Shown: positions 17,304 to 25,879 of the stretch, piece after piece
Numbering within the stretch: position 1 is the stretch's first letter
Layout: each line of letters starts with the position of its first letter
From: Chloroflexota bacterium
Lineage (GTDB): Bacteria > Chloroflexota > Chloroflexia > Chloroflexales > Roseiflexaceae
Assembly: GCA_018969485.1 (NCBI GenBank)
Contig: JAGWYG010000010.1
Location: 1-64,000 of the forward strand
Length of the DNA stretch: 64,000 bases
Direction: 5' to 3'
Program-made: the position numbers and the translations under genes
The notes under the pieces: model-generated
Database searches by the model: none
The model's input: the letters and a program-made list of their open reading frames with translations, nothing else
Told to the model about the DNA's origin: nothing

Positions 17304-17914
17304 GAGAGGCGCCGGCCCACGCGGGCTACGTCAACATCACCTCCGGCGGGGGCCTGTCGGGGGTAGGTTTGTTGAATGACGCAGCGGGCCTGGCCAACTT
17401 CGGCGCCTGACGCCCGAGCCCCGGCCAGGCATCCCGCAACGCCAGGGCGCGTGCTTGCCGCATCAGAAGGCCGTATCCTGTGCCTCTCCGGACAAATTCA
17501 CCTACAGATGGAGATCATCGTGGGCGCCCCGTGCGGGATTGCCCGCACGCCGGGTCGACCCCTGCGGTCGCCCCCGACCATCGTGGGCAGCCGCACGGGA
17601 TTGCCCGCACGCCGGGGCGACCCCTGCGGTCGCCCGCGACGCCTGCCGCCCGAAGCCTGGCCGCGCATCCCGCAGCGTCTGAAACAGCGCTTCAAGCACG
17701 CTGACGGCGCCCTCCCAGCCCACGCAGGCGCACGTCAGCCGGCTGGCGGGAAGCGCCTGTCAGATGCACCGGATCGTGGCAGCGCGCCACGGCGTCCTCC
17801 TGCAGCGTGCGATGAGACGCTGTCACGCCGGCGCCGCATCCCACGGGCACAGGCGGTCGTCACGCTTCGCGCCACATCCGTGCGGTCTGGCAGGTGCGCG
17901 GGCGCGGGCGGGCA
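17304..17914. other. Non-coding spacer with repeats
   Basis: About 610 bp between two divergent promoters. The open frames here are GC-driven and have no recognisable protein character. It carries the 62-bp tandem repeat listed separately and imperfect copies of cgcctgacgcccgag / cgcctgccgcccgaag at about 17404 and 17641. No tRNA or known RNA was seen. Confidence 0.6.
17517..17640. repeat. Two tandem copies of a 62-bp GC-rich element
   Basis: Copies at 17517-17578 and 17579-17640 share gggattgcccgcacgccggg and cgacccctgcggtcgccc. Internal inverted repeats (gcggg..cccgc, cgacc..ggtcg) make them able to fold. They look like a REP/MITE-type dispersed element of the kind that litters large Chloroflexota genomes. 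Confidence 0.65.
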
Positions 17915-17943
17915 TTGACGAGCCCCGGTGCGGCTGGTACACT
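17915..17943 (+). promoter_or_regulatory. Sigma-70-type promoter of the YbjN-like gene
   Basis: TTGACG (17915-17920), a 17-bp spacer and TACACT (17938-17943) preceded by TGG. The start site would be near 17950, leaving a leader of about 205 nt. Confidence 0.75.
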
Positions 17944-18156
17944 GAATCGCACGATCAGGAGCGATCGTGTGCGCCTCCGGCACAGTCGGGGCGGGGTGGC
18001 GTCCATGCAGCGCGCAGGGTCCGTCATCCGCCCACGAAGCAGTTTGCCCCGGGCGACACCCAGCCGAGCGGCCGGCACGTTCTGCAGCCGGACTGCGGCC
18101 ACGCGGCTGGCCGATGGCCTTCGCCGTCATAGGCTGCGATGCACAGTGGAGGGGAT
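17944..18156 (+). other. Long 5' leader with hairpin
   Basis: Untranslated stretch between a strong promoter and the YbjN-like gene. It begins with cgcacgatc-agga-gcgatcgtgtgcg, which can form a near-perfect stem right at the 5' end. No known riboswitch consensus was recognised. Confidence 0.35.
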
Positions 18157-18585
18157 ATGGGCCTGGGATCGCTGTTCGGTGGGTACAACTTCCAGTCCAC
18201 CATTCGTGAGTACTGCCGCGCTGCCAGTTGGGAGATCGCCGATCTCGAGGACCAGAGCGCGCGCCTTGAGTTCCACATGGATTCGGGTCGGCAGCAAGTG
18301 GTGTTCATCACCCAGCGCGAGAAGCTGATCGAGTTTGCCGTGCCGAGCGTCATCAGCTTCGAGTCGGCCGACGACATCGACGCCGATATCGCCATTGAGC
18401 TGCTCGAGCGCAACTCCCGGCTCAACATCGGGTTCTGGTGTCTCGCGACGGTCGACGACGAATACACGTTCACCGCGATGTACAACATTGATCGCGATCA
18501 ACTCAACGACGAAGCATTCGCTCACATCGTCAACACGCTGATCAACGAGTGCGACCAGGTTGAGGGTGAGTACGACGAAGAGTAG
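18157..18585 (+). CDS. YbjN-like small acidic protein
   Basis: 142 aa from the ATG at 18157 behind GTGGAGGGG; an in-frame ATG at 18139 has no Shine-Dalgarno sequence. It has an alpha-beta-alpha pattern with acidic helices: SARLEFHMDSGRQQVVFIT, SADDIDADIAIELLERN, IGFWCLATVDDEYTF and DEAFAHIVNTLINECDQVE. This layout fits the YbjN / type-III-secretion-chaperone-like fold, found in many bacteria with no defined biochemical role. It is monocistronic, with its own promoter, a long leader and a terminator hairpin. Domain assignment is by pattern only. Confidence 0.55.
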   Translation: MGLGSLFGGYNFQSTIREYCRAASWEIADLEDQSARLEFHMDSGRQQVVFITQREKLIEFAVPSVISFESADDIDADIAIELLERNSRLNIGFWCLATVDDEYTFTAMYNIDRDQLNDEAFAHIVNTLINECDQVEGEYDEE

Positions 18586-18595
18586 CCCGCGGCAT

Positions 18596-18626
18596 GCCGG
18601 CCGTCCGAGCCATTCGGACAGCCGGC
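18596..18626 (+). terminator. 13-bp stem hairpin after the YbjN-like gene
   Basis: GCCGGCCGTCCGA, a five-base loop and TCGGACAGCCGGC with one mismatch, 10 bases after the stop codon. No T-tract. Confidence 0.6.
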
Positions 18627-18823
18627 GCCCCAGACGCTCCAGCCGGTGCGTGCCGGCTGCCTGCGTGGCGGCGATGCCGTGATCGGCGCCTCAGCCGACG
18701 CCCGCGCTGTTCCGACGACGGGTGTGGGGCGCCCAGCGCGCCAGGCCGGCGGCAGCATACCCCCCAGGCGGCGATCCGACGCCGCAGCGGGCGACATGCC
18801 GCATGTCCATGGGCGATCTGCGC

Positions 18824-18829
18824 TACAAT
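18824..18829 (+). promoter_or_regulatory. Candidate -10 (TACAAT) for the RidA gene
   Basis: TACAAT lies 31 bases before the ridA-like ATG. No clear -35 partner. Confidence 0.35.
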
Positions 18830-18860
18830 AGGGGCGGACTGGTTGGATGAAAGGACCATC

Positions 18861-19241
18861 ATGGAGCGCACCATCATCACCACCGACGCCGCGCCTGCCG
18901 CCATCGGGCCGTACTCCCAGGCTGTCGCGGTCGGTGATCTGATCTTCTGTTCCGGGCAGATCCCCCTGACGCCTGCCGGCGTGATGATCGACGATGACAT
19001 CGTCGCCCAGACCCACCAGGTGCTGCAGAACGTCCGTGGCCTGCTGGAAGCCGCCGGGAGCTCGCTGGGGCTGGTGATCAAGGCGACCGTCTTTCTCGCC
19101 GACATGGGGGACTTTGCGGCGATGAACTCGGTATACACCAACTACTTCCCGCAGTCGCCACCCGCGCGCTCGACCGTCCAGGTCGCCCGCCTGCCCCGCG
19201 ATGCCCGGGTCGAGATCGAAGTTGTCGCACTGCGCGGCTGA
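18861..19241 (+). CDS. ridA: RidA family enamine/imine deaminase
   Basis: 126 aa, the full family length. Hydrolyses reactive 2-aminoacrylate-type enamines/imines formed by PLP enzymes, as a trimer with active sites between subunits. Family signatures seen: AAPAAIGPYSQAV near the N-terminus, FCSGQIPLTPAG, the middle QVLQNVRGLLEAAG, and the substrate-carboxylate Arg in PPARSTVQVARLPRDARVEIEVVAL. The ATG at 18861 follows AAAGGA. A sugar isomerase-like gene starts 17 bp downstream, probably in the same transcript. Confidence 0.93.
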   Translation: MERTIITTDAAPAAIGPYSQAVAVGDLIFCSGQIPLTPAGVMIDDDIVAQTHQVLQNVRGLLEAAGSSLGLVIKATVFLADMGDFAAMNSVYTNYFPQSPPARSTVQVARLPRDARVEIEVVALRG

Positions 19242-19258
19242 GTGAGGCGGAGGTCGCG

Positions 19259-20107
19259 ATGTTTCGAAATCTGGCTCCCGGAGCGCTCGGCATCCATGCC
19301 GATCTCGCCGGCACGCTGGCGCTGGCGCGCGATGCCGGCTGGCAAGGCATCGATGTGCCGATCGACGAGGCGCTGACGCTGGCAGCGGCAGCATCGGCCG
19401 AGGATGTCGCCGCCCAGTTCGCCGAGGCGGGCATCCGAGCCGGTGGCTGGGGGCTGCCGCTCGACTGGCGCCAGCCCTACGATGCCGCCGCGCTCGACCG
19501 TCTCGCGGCGCAGGCGGCACTGGCTGCACGGCTCGGCAGCACGCGCGTCGCGACCTGGCTGCTGCCATACTCCGACGAGCGTCCGTTCCGGGCCAACGTC
19601 GCGTTCCACGTCGCGCAACTCCAGCCGATCGCCCGCACGCTGGAAGCCCATGGCTGCCGCCTGGCCCTCGAGTTCATCGGGCCCCGGACGATGCGCCAGA
19701 ATCAGCGCTACGGGTTCATCTACAGCCTCGAAGGGATGATGTGCCTGGCGCAGGCCATCGGGCCGAACGTCGGGCTGCTGCTCGATTGCTGGCACTGGTA
19801 CACATCGCTGGGCACGCTGGCCGATATCCGGGCGCTGGATGCAGCGGACATCGTGTATGTGCACGTCAACGACGCGCCGGCCGGAATCCCGGTCGAGGCA
19901 CAGCACGATCTGACGCGCCGCCTGCCGGGCGCGACCGGGGTGATCGATCTGACCGGGTTTCTCACCACGCTGACAGCGATTGGCTACGATGGCCCGGTGA
20001 CCCCCGAGCCGTTCGAGCGGCGGCTGCACGACCTTGACCCCGAGGCCGCGAGCCGCGAGGCCCACGCGGCGCTGCTGGGAGCCTGGCGCGCCGCCGGGCT
20101 GGACTGA
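19259..20107 (+). CDS. Sugar-phosphate isomerase/epimerase family protein (TIM barrel)
   Basis: 282 aa of the xylose-isomerase-like AP-endonuclease-2 superfamily. Metal ligands fit the classic order: Glu in LALEFIGPRT, Asp in LLLDCWHWYT, His in VYVHVNDAPAG and Glu in VTPEPFERR. Members are sugar epimerases, isomerases or myo-inosose dehydratases. Starts at 19259 behind GGCGGAGGT and follows ridA by 17 bp. A cytosolic role in sugar or inositol metabolism is likely; substrate not predicted. Confidence 0.82.
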   Translation: MFRNLAPGALGIHADLAGTLALARDAGWQGIDVPIDEALTLAAAASAEDVAAQFAEAGIRAGGWGLPLDWRQPYDAAALDRLAAQAALAARLGSTRVATWLLPYSDERPFRANVAFHVAQLQPIARTLEAHGCRLALEFIGPRTMRQNQRYGFIYSLEGMMCLAQAIGPNVGLLLDCWHWYTSLGTLADIRALDAADIVYVHVNDAPAGIPVEAQHDLTRRLPGATGVIDLTGFLTTLTAIGYDGPVTPEPFERRLHDLDPEAASREAHAALLGAWRAAGLD

Positions 20108-20155
20108 CTCCATGATGGCAGGCGGGCCGACCTGCACAGGAATGGTGGCCCGCCG

Positions 20156-20986
20156 ATGGCTGCTTCGCCCGCAACGGCGCCGACGCCGACCCGACAGTTC
20201 TGGCATCGCCTCGTCATCGGCGCGCTGGCGCTGGCGGCGGTGGCGTGGTGGCAGTACCCCGACGGCACGCTCCAGGTGATCTTTCCGGCATTGCCGGGCG
20301 ATGCGGTGATCATCCGTACGCCCGGCGGCGCTGCGCTGGTGATCGACGGCGGCGGCGATCCTGCCGCGCTCACGGCAGCGCTCGGGCGCGCCCTGCCGTT
20401 CTGGCAGCGCGAGGTGGCCGCGCTGATCCTGACCACCGACGACGCGCGCGATCTGGTGAGCCACATCGCGCTGCTCGAACGCTATCAGGTGCGGCAGATC
20501 TATGTCGCTACACCGCCAGCCGATTCGGCGACTGCCACAGCCTGGTGGACCCGCATCCGCGAACAACGCCGTGAGCCACAGCAGCTTCGCGATAATTGCC
20601 GCCTGATCCTCGATGGCGTCACGCTCACCTGCGCCCGGCGCGGCGCCGCATTGGTCATTGCGCTCGCCTATGGCGACACGGGGGTCGTCCTGGCACATCG
20701 GGTGGCGGCCGATGCGGCGCCGCTGGCGCAGGGAACGCCGGCGACCCTGCTCAGCTATCCATGGGTCCACGACCCGCGCAATGCATTCGTCGCGCGGCTC
20801 GCGCCACAGGTGCTGGTCTTCAGCGATGGCCTGCGAACCAGGCCGGTGGCCCGCCTGAGCTATGCCGCGCGCGGCATGGCCGAGCGCGTCCTGTGCCACG
20901 AACGCATCGATGGATCGATCCACTGGTCGAGCGACGGCCGGCGCTGGCGGCTGCTGCGTACCGGACCTGATCGCGATGCGTCCTGA
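20156..20986 (+). CDS. ComEC-type metallo-beta-lactamase-like protein lacking the metal site
   Basis: 276 aa. One N-terminal transmembrane helix (about 19-34, LVIGALALAAVAWW) is followed by a ComEC/Rec2-type MBL domain start, GTLQVIFPALPGDAVIIRTPGGAALVIDGGGD. This matches the usual LxVxFLDVGQGDA...DGG pattern except that VGQ is altered. Where the HxHxDH zinc motif should be, the sequence reads LILTTDDARDLVSHIALLE, so the metal ligands are missing. Later conserved parts (TLTCARRG, LAYGDTGVVLAH, LLSYPWVHD) follow the fold. It is probably a non-catalytic, membrane-anchored derivative facing outward. It precedes a flippase gene that has its own promoter. No strong Shine-Dalgarno sequence. Confidence 0.65.
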   Translation: MAASPATAPTPTRQFWHRLVIGALALAAVAWWQYPDGTLQVIFPALPGDAVIIRTPGGAALVIDGGGDPAALTAALGRALPFWQREVAALILTTDDARDLVSHIALLERYQVRQIYVATPPADSATATAWWTRIREQRREPQQLRDNCRLILDGVTLTCARRGAALVIALAYGDTGVVLAHRVAADAAPLAQGTPATLLSYPWVHDPRNAFVARLAPQVLVFSDGLRTRPVARLSYAARGMAERVLCHERIDGSIHWSSDGRRWRLLRTGPDRDAS

Positions 20987-21184
20987 CGGTGGTGTCCCGC
21001 GGCTGGCGTGTGATCCGGCGGTGTGCATGCCACCAGCCGCTGCATGGCGGGTGCGTGGCAGGCCGGCCGGATCACGCCACCCGGCCCCGACAGCGCTGGC
21101 GCGCGCCCGCATTGCCAGACAGACAGCCGGCCGAGCCGCAGCCACGGCCGGGGCGACTGCCCGAGAGGGCCAGGCGCGAACTGG

Positions 21185-21190
21185 TATAAT
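21185..21190 (+). promoter_or_regulatory. Extended -10 (TGG-TATAAT), probably leaderless
   Basis: A perfect TATAAT preceded by TGG ends six bases before the flippase ATG, so transcription would start at or next to the start codon. The 20987-21184 spacer shows no other signal. Confidence 0.65.
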
Positions 21191-21196
21191 GCCGCC

Positions 21197-22765
21197 ATGG
21201 GCGCATACATCATTCCGGCGTTTCTCGTCGCCGTTGCCGGCCTCATTCCGCTGTCGCTGCTCGTGGCAGTCGCCTGGCGGCGGGTCTACCGCGAGGATCC
21301 CGGCAACACCGCACGGACCATCGCCAAGAACAGCGCGATTCCGATCGCCGCCAACCTGCTCAACAAACTCATCGATGTCGGGTTTGCCGCAATCGTGCTG
21401 CGCGCGCTCGGGCCAGAGGGAAACGGGGCATATGCGTTCGTCGCGCTGATCGTCGGACTCTACTTCCTCACCATCAGCAACTGGGGCCTGAACGACCTCA
21501 CCGTCCGCGAGGCCGCTGCCGATCCGCAGCGTGCGCCGCAGCTGTTCAGCGTAGCCGTCACGGTGCGTTGCCTGATCGCCCTGGCGCTGATTCCGGCCGG
21601 CGCACTCCTCGCGGGCAGCTTCACGCTCGCCGGCGATCCGTTGCATCCCGGTGCGCTGATCGCGTTCGCCCTGCTCGGGCTGCATCTGTTCCCGGCGGCC
21701 GTCGCAGCCGGATGCTCCGCATCATTTCAGGCCGCACAGCGCATGGAAGTTCCCGCGCTGCTCAGCGTCCTCACCGCCGCCATCCGCACGCTGATCGGCG
21801 TAGCCGCGCTGACGTGGGCGGCCGACATCACCAGCCGCATCGCCGGGCTGGCCGGTGCAGCGCTGGTGGCAACCAGCATCAACGCCGGGCTGTTTCTGGT
21901 CGCCCAGCGGCAGCTATTGTTTCGTGCCGGCTGGTACTGGGACGCATCGCTGGCGCGCTGGCTGGTGCGCGAGTCGTTTCCGCTGCTGCTCAACAGCCTG
22001 CTGATCGCCGTCTTCTTCCGTTTCGACATCGTCATCCTGCGTGCCATCCACGGCGACGCGGCCGTCGGGCTGTACGACGCCGCCTACAAACTGGTGAGCA
22101 TGACGCAGATCATCCCGCCATATGTCGTGGCGGCGCTGTTCCCGATCCTGGCGCGTGCCGCGATCGACGATCCGGCACGGCTGGTGCGCATGGTCCAGCG
22201 GGCGGTCGGCGCGCTGCAACTGATTGCCTGGCCGATGGCCGTCGCGATGACGCTGCTGGCGCCACAGCTGATCGGCGTACTCGGCGGCACCGCGTTCGTC
22301 GGCGACGCGACGATCCTGCTGCAGGTGGCCATCTGGTATCTGCCGCTATCGTACCTGAACGGCGTGGTGCAGTACGCGCTGATCGCCGTGCGCCAGCAGC
22401 GCCGCATCACCGTGGCGTTCATCAGCGGCACGCTCGTGAATCTCGGGCTGAACCTGGCGCTGATCCCGCACTACGGCGCCCTGGCCGCCGCCGCCGTCAC
22501 CATCGTCACCGAATGCGCGCTGCTCGTACCGCTGATGCTCGCGCTGCGTCGCGCCGGAGTCGCCCCGGCGTTCGGCGCGTTGATCTGGCGACCCGCGCTC
22601 GCCAGCGCCGCCGCCGGCTCCGGCGCGTGGGCGGCGATGCACGCGATCGGCTGGCCGGGCGCGGGCGCCATCGCCATCATCTACCCGCTGGTCCTGTGGC
22701 TCATCGGCGGGATCGGCGACGACGAGCGCGCGTTCCTGCGGCGGATCCTGGGGCGTGTCGGCTGA
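21197..22765 (+). CDS. Polysaccharide biosynthesis flippase (MOP/Wzx type)
   Basis: 522 aa with about 12-14 predicted membrane helices. The MOP-superfamily N-terminal signature is present: IAKNSAIPIAANLLNKLIDVGFAAIVLRALGPEGNGAYAF. The central motif LLLNSLLIAVFFRFDIVILRAI, then GLYDAAYKLVSM, and LGLNLALIPHYGALAAA match Wzx/RfbX-like translocases, which flip lipid-linked oligosaccharides to the outer face. Followed 16 bp later by a family-4 glycosyltransferase, so both probably serve one exopolysaccharide or glycan pathway. A leaderless start is inferred from the promoter position. Confidence 0.9.
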   Translation: MGAYIIPAFLVAVAGLIPLSLLVAVAWRRVYREDPGNTARTIAKNSAIPIAANLLNKLIDVGFAAIVLRALGPEGNGAYAFVALIVGLYFLTISNWGLNDLTVREAAADPQRAPQLFSVAVTVRCLIALALIPAGALLAGSFTLAGDPLHPGALIAFALLGLHLFPAAVAAGCSASFQAAQRMEVPALLSVLTAAIRTLIGVAALTWAADITSRIAGLAGAALVATSINAGLFLVAQRQLLFRAGWYWDASLARWLVRESFPLLLNSLLIAVFFRFDIVILRAIHGDAAVGLYDAAYKLVSMTQIIPPYVVAALFPILARAAIDDPARLVRMVQRAVGALQLIAWPMAVAMTLLAPQLIGVLGGTAFVGDATILLQVAIWYLPLSYLNGVVQYALIAVRQQRRITVAFISGTLVNLGLNLALIPHYGALAAAAVTIVTECALLVPLMLALRRAGVAPAFGALIWRPALASAAAGSGAWAAMHAIGWPGAGAIAIIYPLVLWLIGGIGDDERAFLRRILGRVG

Positions 22766-22781
22766 ACCACGAGGAGCTGCG

Positions 22782-24020
22782 ATGGAATCGCGCGAGCTAC
22801 GCGTCGCCATGCTGGCGCGGGCGGTCTATCCCCTACACGGATATGGTGGCATCGAGCGGCATGTGTTTCACCTCTGCAGCCACCTGGCGCGACGCGGCGT
22901 CGCGGTCACGCTGTACGTGCAGCCGCCCACCGACGGCCCGGCTGCGCTCCCCGGCATCGCCCGCATCGAGACGCTGCGCTACGATCGCACCTCACCGCTG
23001 ATTCGGCCCAATTCAATCATTGGCCGGCAGCTGAACTACCCATGGTACAGCTGGCAGCTAGGGCGGCGCGTCGCCCGGGCGGTCCACGCCGGCCAGTTCG
23101 ACGTGGTCCATGCCCAGGGATTATGCGCCTTCGGCTATGCGGCGCTGCATCAGCATGACGCGCGATTGCGCCAGGTCCCGTTCATCGCCAACCCGCATGG
23201 ACTCGAAGAGTACCGCACGCCGGACTGGCGCAAGTGGCTGGCGTATGCGCCGTTCCGCGCGTTGTACTCCTATGGCACGCGTGGTGCCGATCGCGCGATC
23301 GCGACCGACGAGTGTACCCGTGACGACCTGCCACGCTATCTGGGCGTCGCCCCCGCCCGCGTGGTCGTCATTCCCAGCGCGATCGACGCCGATGAGTGCC
23401 TCGCGCCAGTCAGCGCCACCGCGCGGCGCAGCCTGCGGGAGCGCCTGCAGCTCGGCGAAGCATCGCTGACCTTCCTGAGCGTCGGTCGGCTCGAGCGCAA
23501 CAAAGGGTATCACGTCGCCATCGACGCCCTGGCGCGGCTGGCTGCACATCTCCCGGCAGACTGGCGCTGGCTGCTCGTCGGCAGCGGTCACGAGCGAACC
23601 AGCCTCGAAGCGCAGGCGCGCGCCGCCGGCATCGGCGCACATGTCCGCTTCATCGGCCGCCTCGACGACGACCGGCTCCACAATCTCTACGAGGAGGTCG
23701 ATCTCGTCATCCACCCGACGCTCTACGAGGGATCATCGCTCGTCACGCTCGAGGGCATGATTCACCGGCGACCGATCGTGGCATCGGCCGCCGGCGGCAT
23801 CCCCGACAAGGTCATCCCCGACGTGAACGGCATTCTGGTGCCGCCCGGCGACCCTGCCGCACTGGCTGCGGGGATCCGGCGCGCACTCGCGGCACGCACG
23901 GCCTGGCCGGCCTGGGGCGCGGCCAGCGTCGCCATCGTCCGCGCGACATTTGATTGGCCAGTTGTCGCGCAGCGCACGATCGACGTCTATCACGCACTGC
24001 GGCGCTCAATGGTATACTGA
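22782..24020 (+). CDS. Glycosyltransferase family 4
   Basis: 412 aa, GT-B fold, starting at 22782 behind GAGGAG. The N-terminal domain has RVAMLARAVYPLHGYGGIERHVFHL (nucleotide-sugar glycosyltransferase opening). The C-terminal donor-binding domain has LTFLSVGRLERNKGYHVAIDAL, VGSGHE, VRFIGRLDDDRLHNLYEEVDLVIHPTLYEGSSLVTLEGM, with the E-x7-E motif. This retaining transferase likely extends a cell-surface glycan moved by the adjacent flippase. Its stop codon overlaps the promoter of the next gene. Confidence 0.92.
   Translation: MESRELRVAMLARAVYPLHGYGGIERHVFHLCSHLARRGVAVTLYVQPPTDGPAALPGIARIETLRYDRTSPLIRPNSIIGRQLNYPWYSWQLGRRVARAVHAGQFDVVHAQGLCAFGYAALHQHDARLRQVPFIANPHGLEEYRTPDWRKWLAYAPFRALYSYGTRGADRAIATDECTRDDLPRYLGVAPARVVVIPSAIDADECLAPVSATARRSLRERLQLGEASLTFLSVGRLERNKGYHVAIDALARLAAHLPADWRWLLVGSGHERTSLEAQARAAGIGAHVRFIGRLDDDRLHNLYEEVDLVIHPTLYEGSSLVTLEGMIHRRPIVASAAGGIPDKVIPDVNGILVPPGDPAALAAGIRRALAARTAWPAWGAASVAIVRATFDWPVVAQRTIDVYHALRRSMVY
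24013..24018 (+). promoter_or_regulatory. Extended -10 (TGG-TATACT) overlapping a stop codon
   Basis: TATACT ends on the first base of the glycosyltransferase stop codon. It would start transcription near 24025, 26 bases before the CHAT-like gene. Confidence 0.5.
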
Positions 24021-24050
24021 GCCGGACAGCGGCCGACGCGGGGGCCTCCG

Positions 24051-25235
24051 ATGAGTCGCAGCATCGAACCATTTCACATCACCATCGGCCCGGCGCTCAA
24101 CGACGGCGGGTTCACCGTGAGATGTGTCTCGCGCAGCGGCACGAGCGAGACGCGGCTGCTCCTGCCGGCCGACATCGAGGCGCTGTCGATGCGTGCCCTG
24201 CGCGGCGACAGTGCCGCGGCCCATCTCGATGACGGCGCCGGGCTGGGGCGGGTGCTCGGGCGCGCGCTGATCACCGGCGCCACGCGCGAGCTCCTGTTCC
24301 AGAGCGCACGCGCCGCAGCGCAGGCATCCTGCCGGTTGCAAATCCAGCTTCAGCTCGGCGATCCATCGCTCACGCCATTGCCATGGGAATGGCTGTCGAT
24401 CGGCGCCGAGCGCGCATGGATCCCCGCGCTCCGCGACCACTTCCCGCTCGTCCGGGTCGCGCGCCTCAGCGCACCGATCATGCCGCGGCCGGTCGACGGT
24501 CCGATCGGCATTCTCGCCATCGGCGCCGCGACCGAGCGCGAGCAACTCGAACTGCTGGAGGCAGCGCTGCGCGGCCCGGTCCAGGCCGGCAGCATCGTGC
24601 TACGCCGGCTGGTCGCGCCGACGATCGATGACCTCCGTGCCGCGCTCGCAGACGACCTGATCCACATCATCCACTGTGCCACGCCCGTCGAGCTCGACGG
24701 CGACGCCACGATCTGCCTCGTCGCCGGCGAGCGCATCGAGTCCGACGCATTGCTGGAGTGCTTCGACCAGCATCCCGACATCCGTCTGGTGACCATCACC
24801 GGCCAGTCGGGTGCCATCGAGCGCCTCGACGCCGGCCCTGTGCTGCTCGCGGCGCTCACCATCGGCCTCACGCGCCCGGCCGCGATCAGCATGAGCGGCC
24901 CCATTCCCGCCGACGCCAGCGCCCGATTCGCCGGCGCCTGCTACGCAGCGCTCGCCGAGGGCCAGCCAGTCGATCTGGCGGTCACCGAGGGCCGCAGGCA
25001 ACTCGAGCGCGCCCAGCCCTGCTGGGGCATGGTGCAACTGCGGATCGCCGCCGACACCGTCGCGCTCTTCGCCATCGCCCCGTCCGCCGACGCCACGACG
25101 CGTCGCTCGCTGGTCGTGCCGATCATCGCGCTGGCGATCTTCCTCGGCGCCGCGATCGTGATCTGGCGCCTGCTGGCGGCGAGCATCACCCTGGGTCCCA
25201 TGGGAGCGCCGCCCTTCGGCGCAGGCTGGTGGTGA
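24051..25235 (+). CDS. Membrane-anchored CHAT-like protein with altered catalytic site
   Basis: 394 aa. LPWEWL (110-115) matches the LPWE signature of CHAT (caspase-like) domains. DLIHIIHCATP (His208) fits the catalytic His strand, but where a Cys normally sits (NACxSG-like) the sequence reads TITGQSGA (about 248-255). A hydrophobic segment at about 350-372 (VVPIIALAIFLGAAIVIWRLL) is a C-terminal membrane anchor, leaving the CHAT domain in the cytosol. Likely a proteolytically inactive scaffold or sensor; a remote alternative is an active enzyme with a shifted Cys. No effector gene such as gasdermin is next to it. The family call rests on motifs only. Confidence 0.55.
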   Translation: MSRSIEPFHITIGPALNDGGFTVRCVSRSGTSETRLLLPADIEALSMRALRGDSAAAHLDDGAGLGRVLGRALITGATRELLFQSARAAAQASCRLQIQLQLGDPSLTPLPWEWLSIGAERAWIPALRDHFPLVRVARLSAPIMPRPVDGPIGILAIGAATEREQLELLEAALRGPVQAGSIVLRRLVAPTIDDLRAALADDLIHIIHCATPVELDGDATICLVAGERIESDALLECFDQHPDIRLVTITGQSGAIERLDAGPVLLAALTIGLTRPAAISMSGPIPADASARFAGACYAALAEGQPVDLAVTEGRRQLERAQPCWGMVQLRIAADTVALFAIAPSADATTRRSLVVPIIALAIFLGAAIVIWRLLAASITLGPMGAPPFGAGWW

Positions 25236-25261
25236 TTGACCACCTGGCAGGACGGGGAACC

Positions 25262-25879
25262 GTGGCAGTGACAGACGCGGCGCTGTGCGCCCCTTTCGCC
25301 CCGCTGGTCGTGCGGATCATCGCCGAGGCGCAGGTGATCGACGACCGCATCATCAAGATCGACCACTTTCTGAATCACCGGATTGACGCGGTGCTGATGC
25401 AGGCGATCGGCGCCGAGCTGGCACGACGCGTGGCGCCGTTCATGCCCGATCTGGTGCTGACTGCCGAGGCCAGCGGCATTCCGCCGGCGCTCACGACGGC
25501 CCTGGCGCTGGGCGTGCCGCTGGTCTATGCCAAGAAGTACGCCCCGCTCACCGAATTGCCGGCATATTCGCGGATCGTGCCGTCGCCGACGCGCGGCGGC
25601 GACTACCGGCTCGCGGTGGCGCGCGCAGTGCTGCCGGCGGATGCGCGGGTTGTGCTCATCGACGACTTTCTGGCGAACGGCGGGACGGCGGCGGCGCTGG
25701 CCGAGATCATCGCCGAGGCCGGCGCCCGGCTGGTCGCCGCCGGGTTCGTCGTCGAGAAGACCTTCCAGCGCGGCCGGGAGCGGCTGGCGATCCATGGGCC
25801 GCCGCCGGTGGCGGTGCTCGCCCAGGTGGCCCGGCTGGCAGGGGGCCGCGTGGTGATGGCAGCGACGGCGCAGCGATGA
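25262..25879 (+). CDS. xpt: Xanthine phosphoribosyltransferase
   Basis: 205 aa; GTG start at 25262 after AGGACGGGG. Converts xanthine and PRPP to XMP in purine salvage. Family features seen: IDDRIIKIDHFLNHRID near the N-terminus, LVLTAEASGIPPALTTAL, VYAKKYAP, and the PRPP-binding loop VVLIDDFLANGGTAAAL. Then the C-terminal FVVEKTFQRGRERL. Length is slightly over the ~190-aa norm. The stop overlaps the selA ATG (ATGA), so the two are co-translated, though no functional link is known. Confidence 0.9.
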   Translation: MAVTDAALCAPFAPLVVRIIAEAQVIDDRIIKIDHFLNHRIDAVLMQAIGAELARRVAPFMPDLVLTAEASGIPPALTTALALGVPLVYAKKYAPLTELPAYSRIVPSPTRGGDYRLAVARAVLPADARVVLIDDFLANGGTAAALAEIIAEAGARLVAAGFVVEKTFQRGRERLAIHGPPPVAVLAQVARLAGGRVVMAATAQR

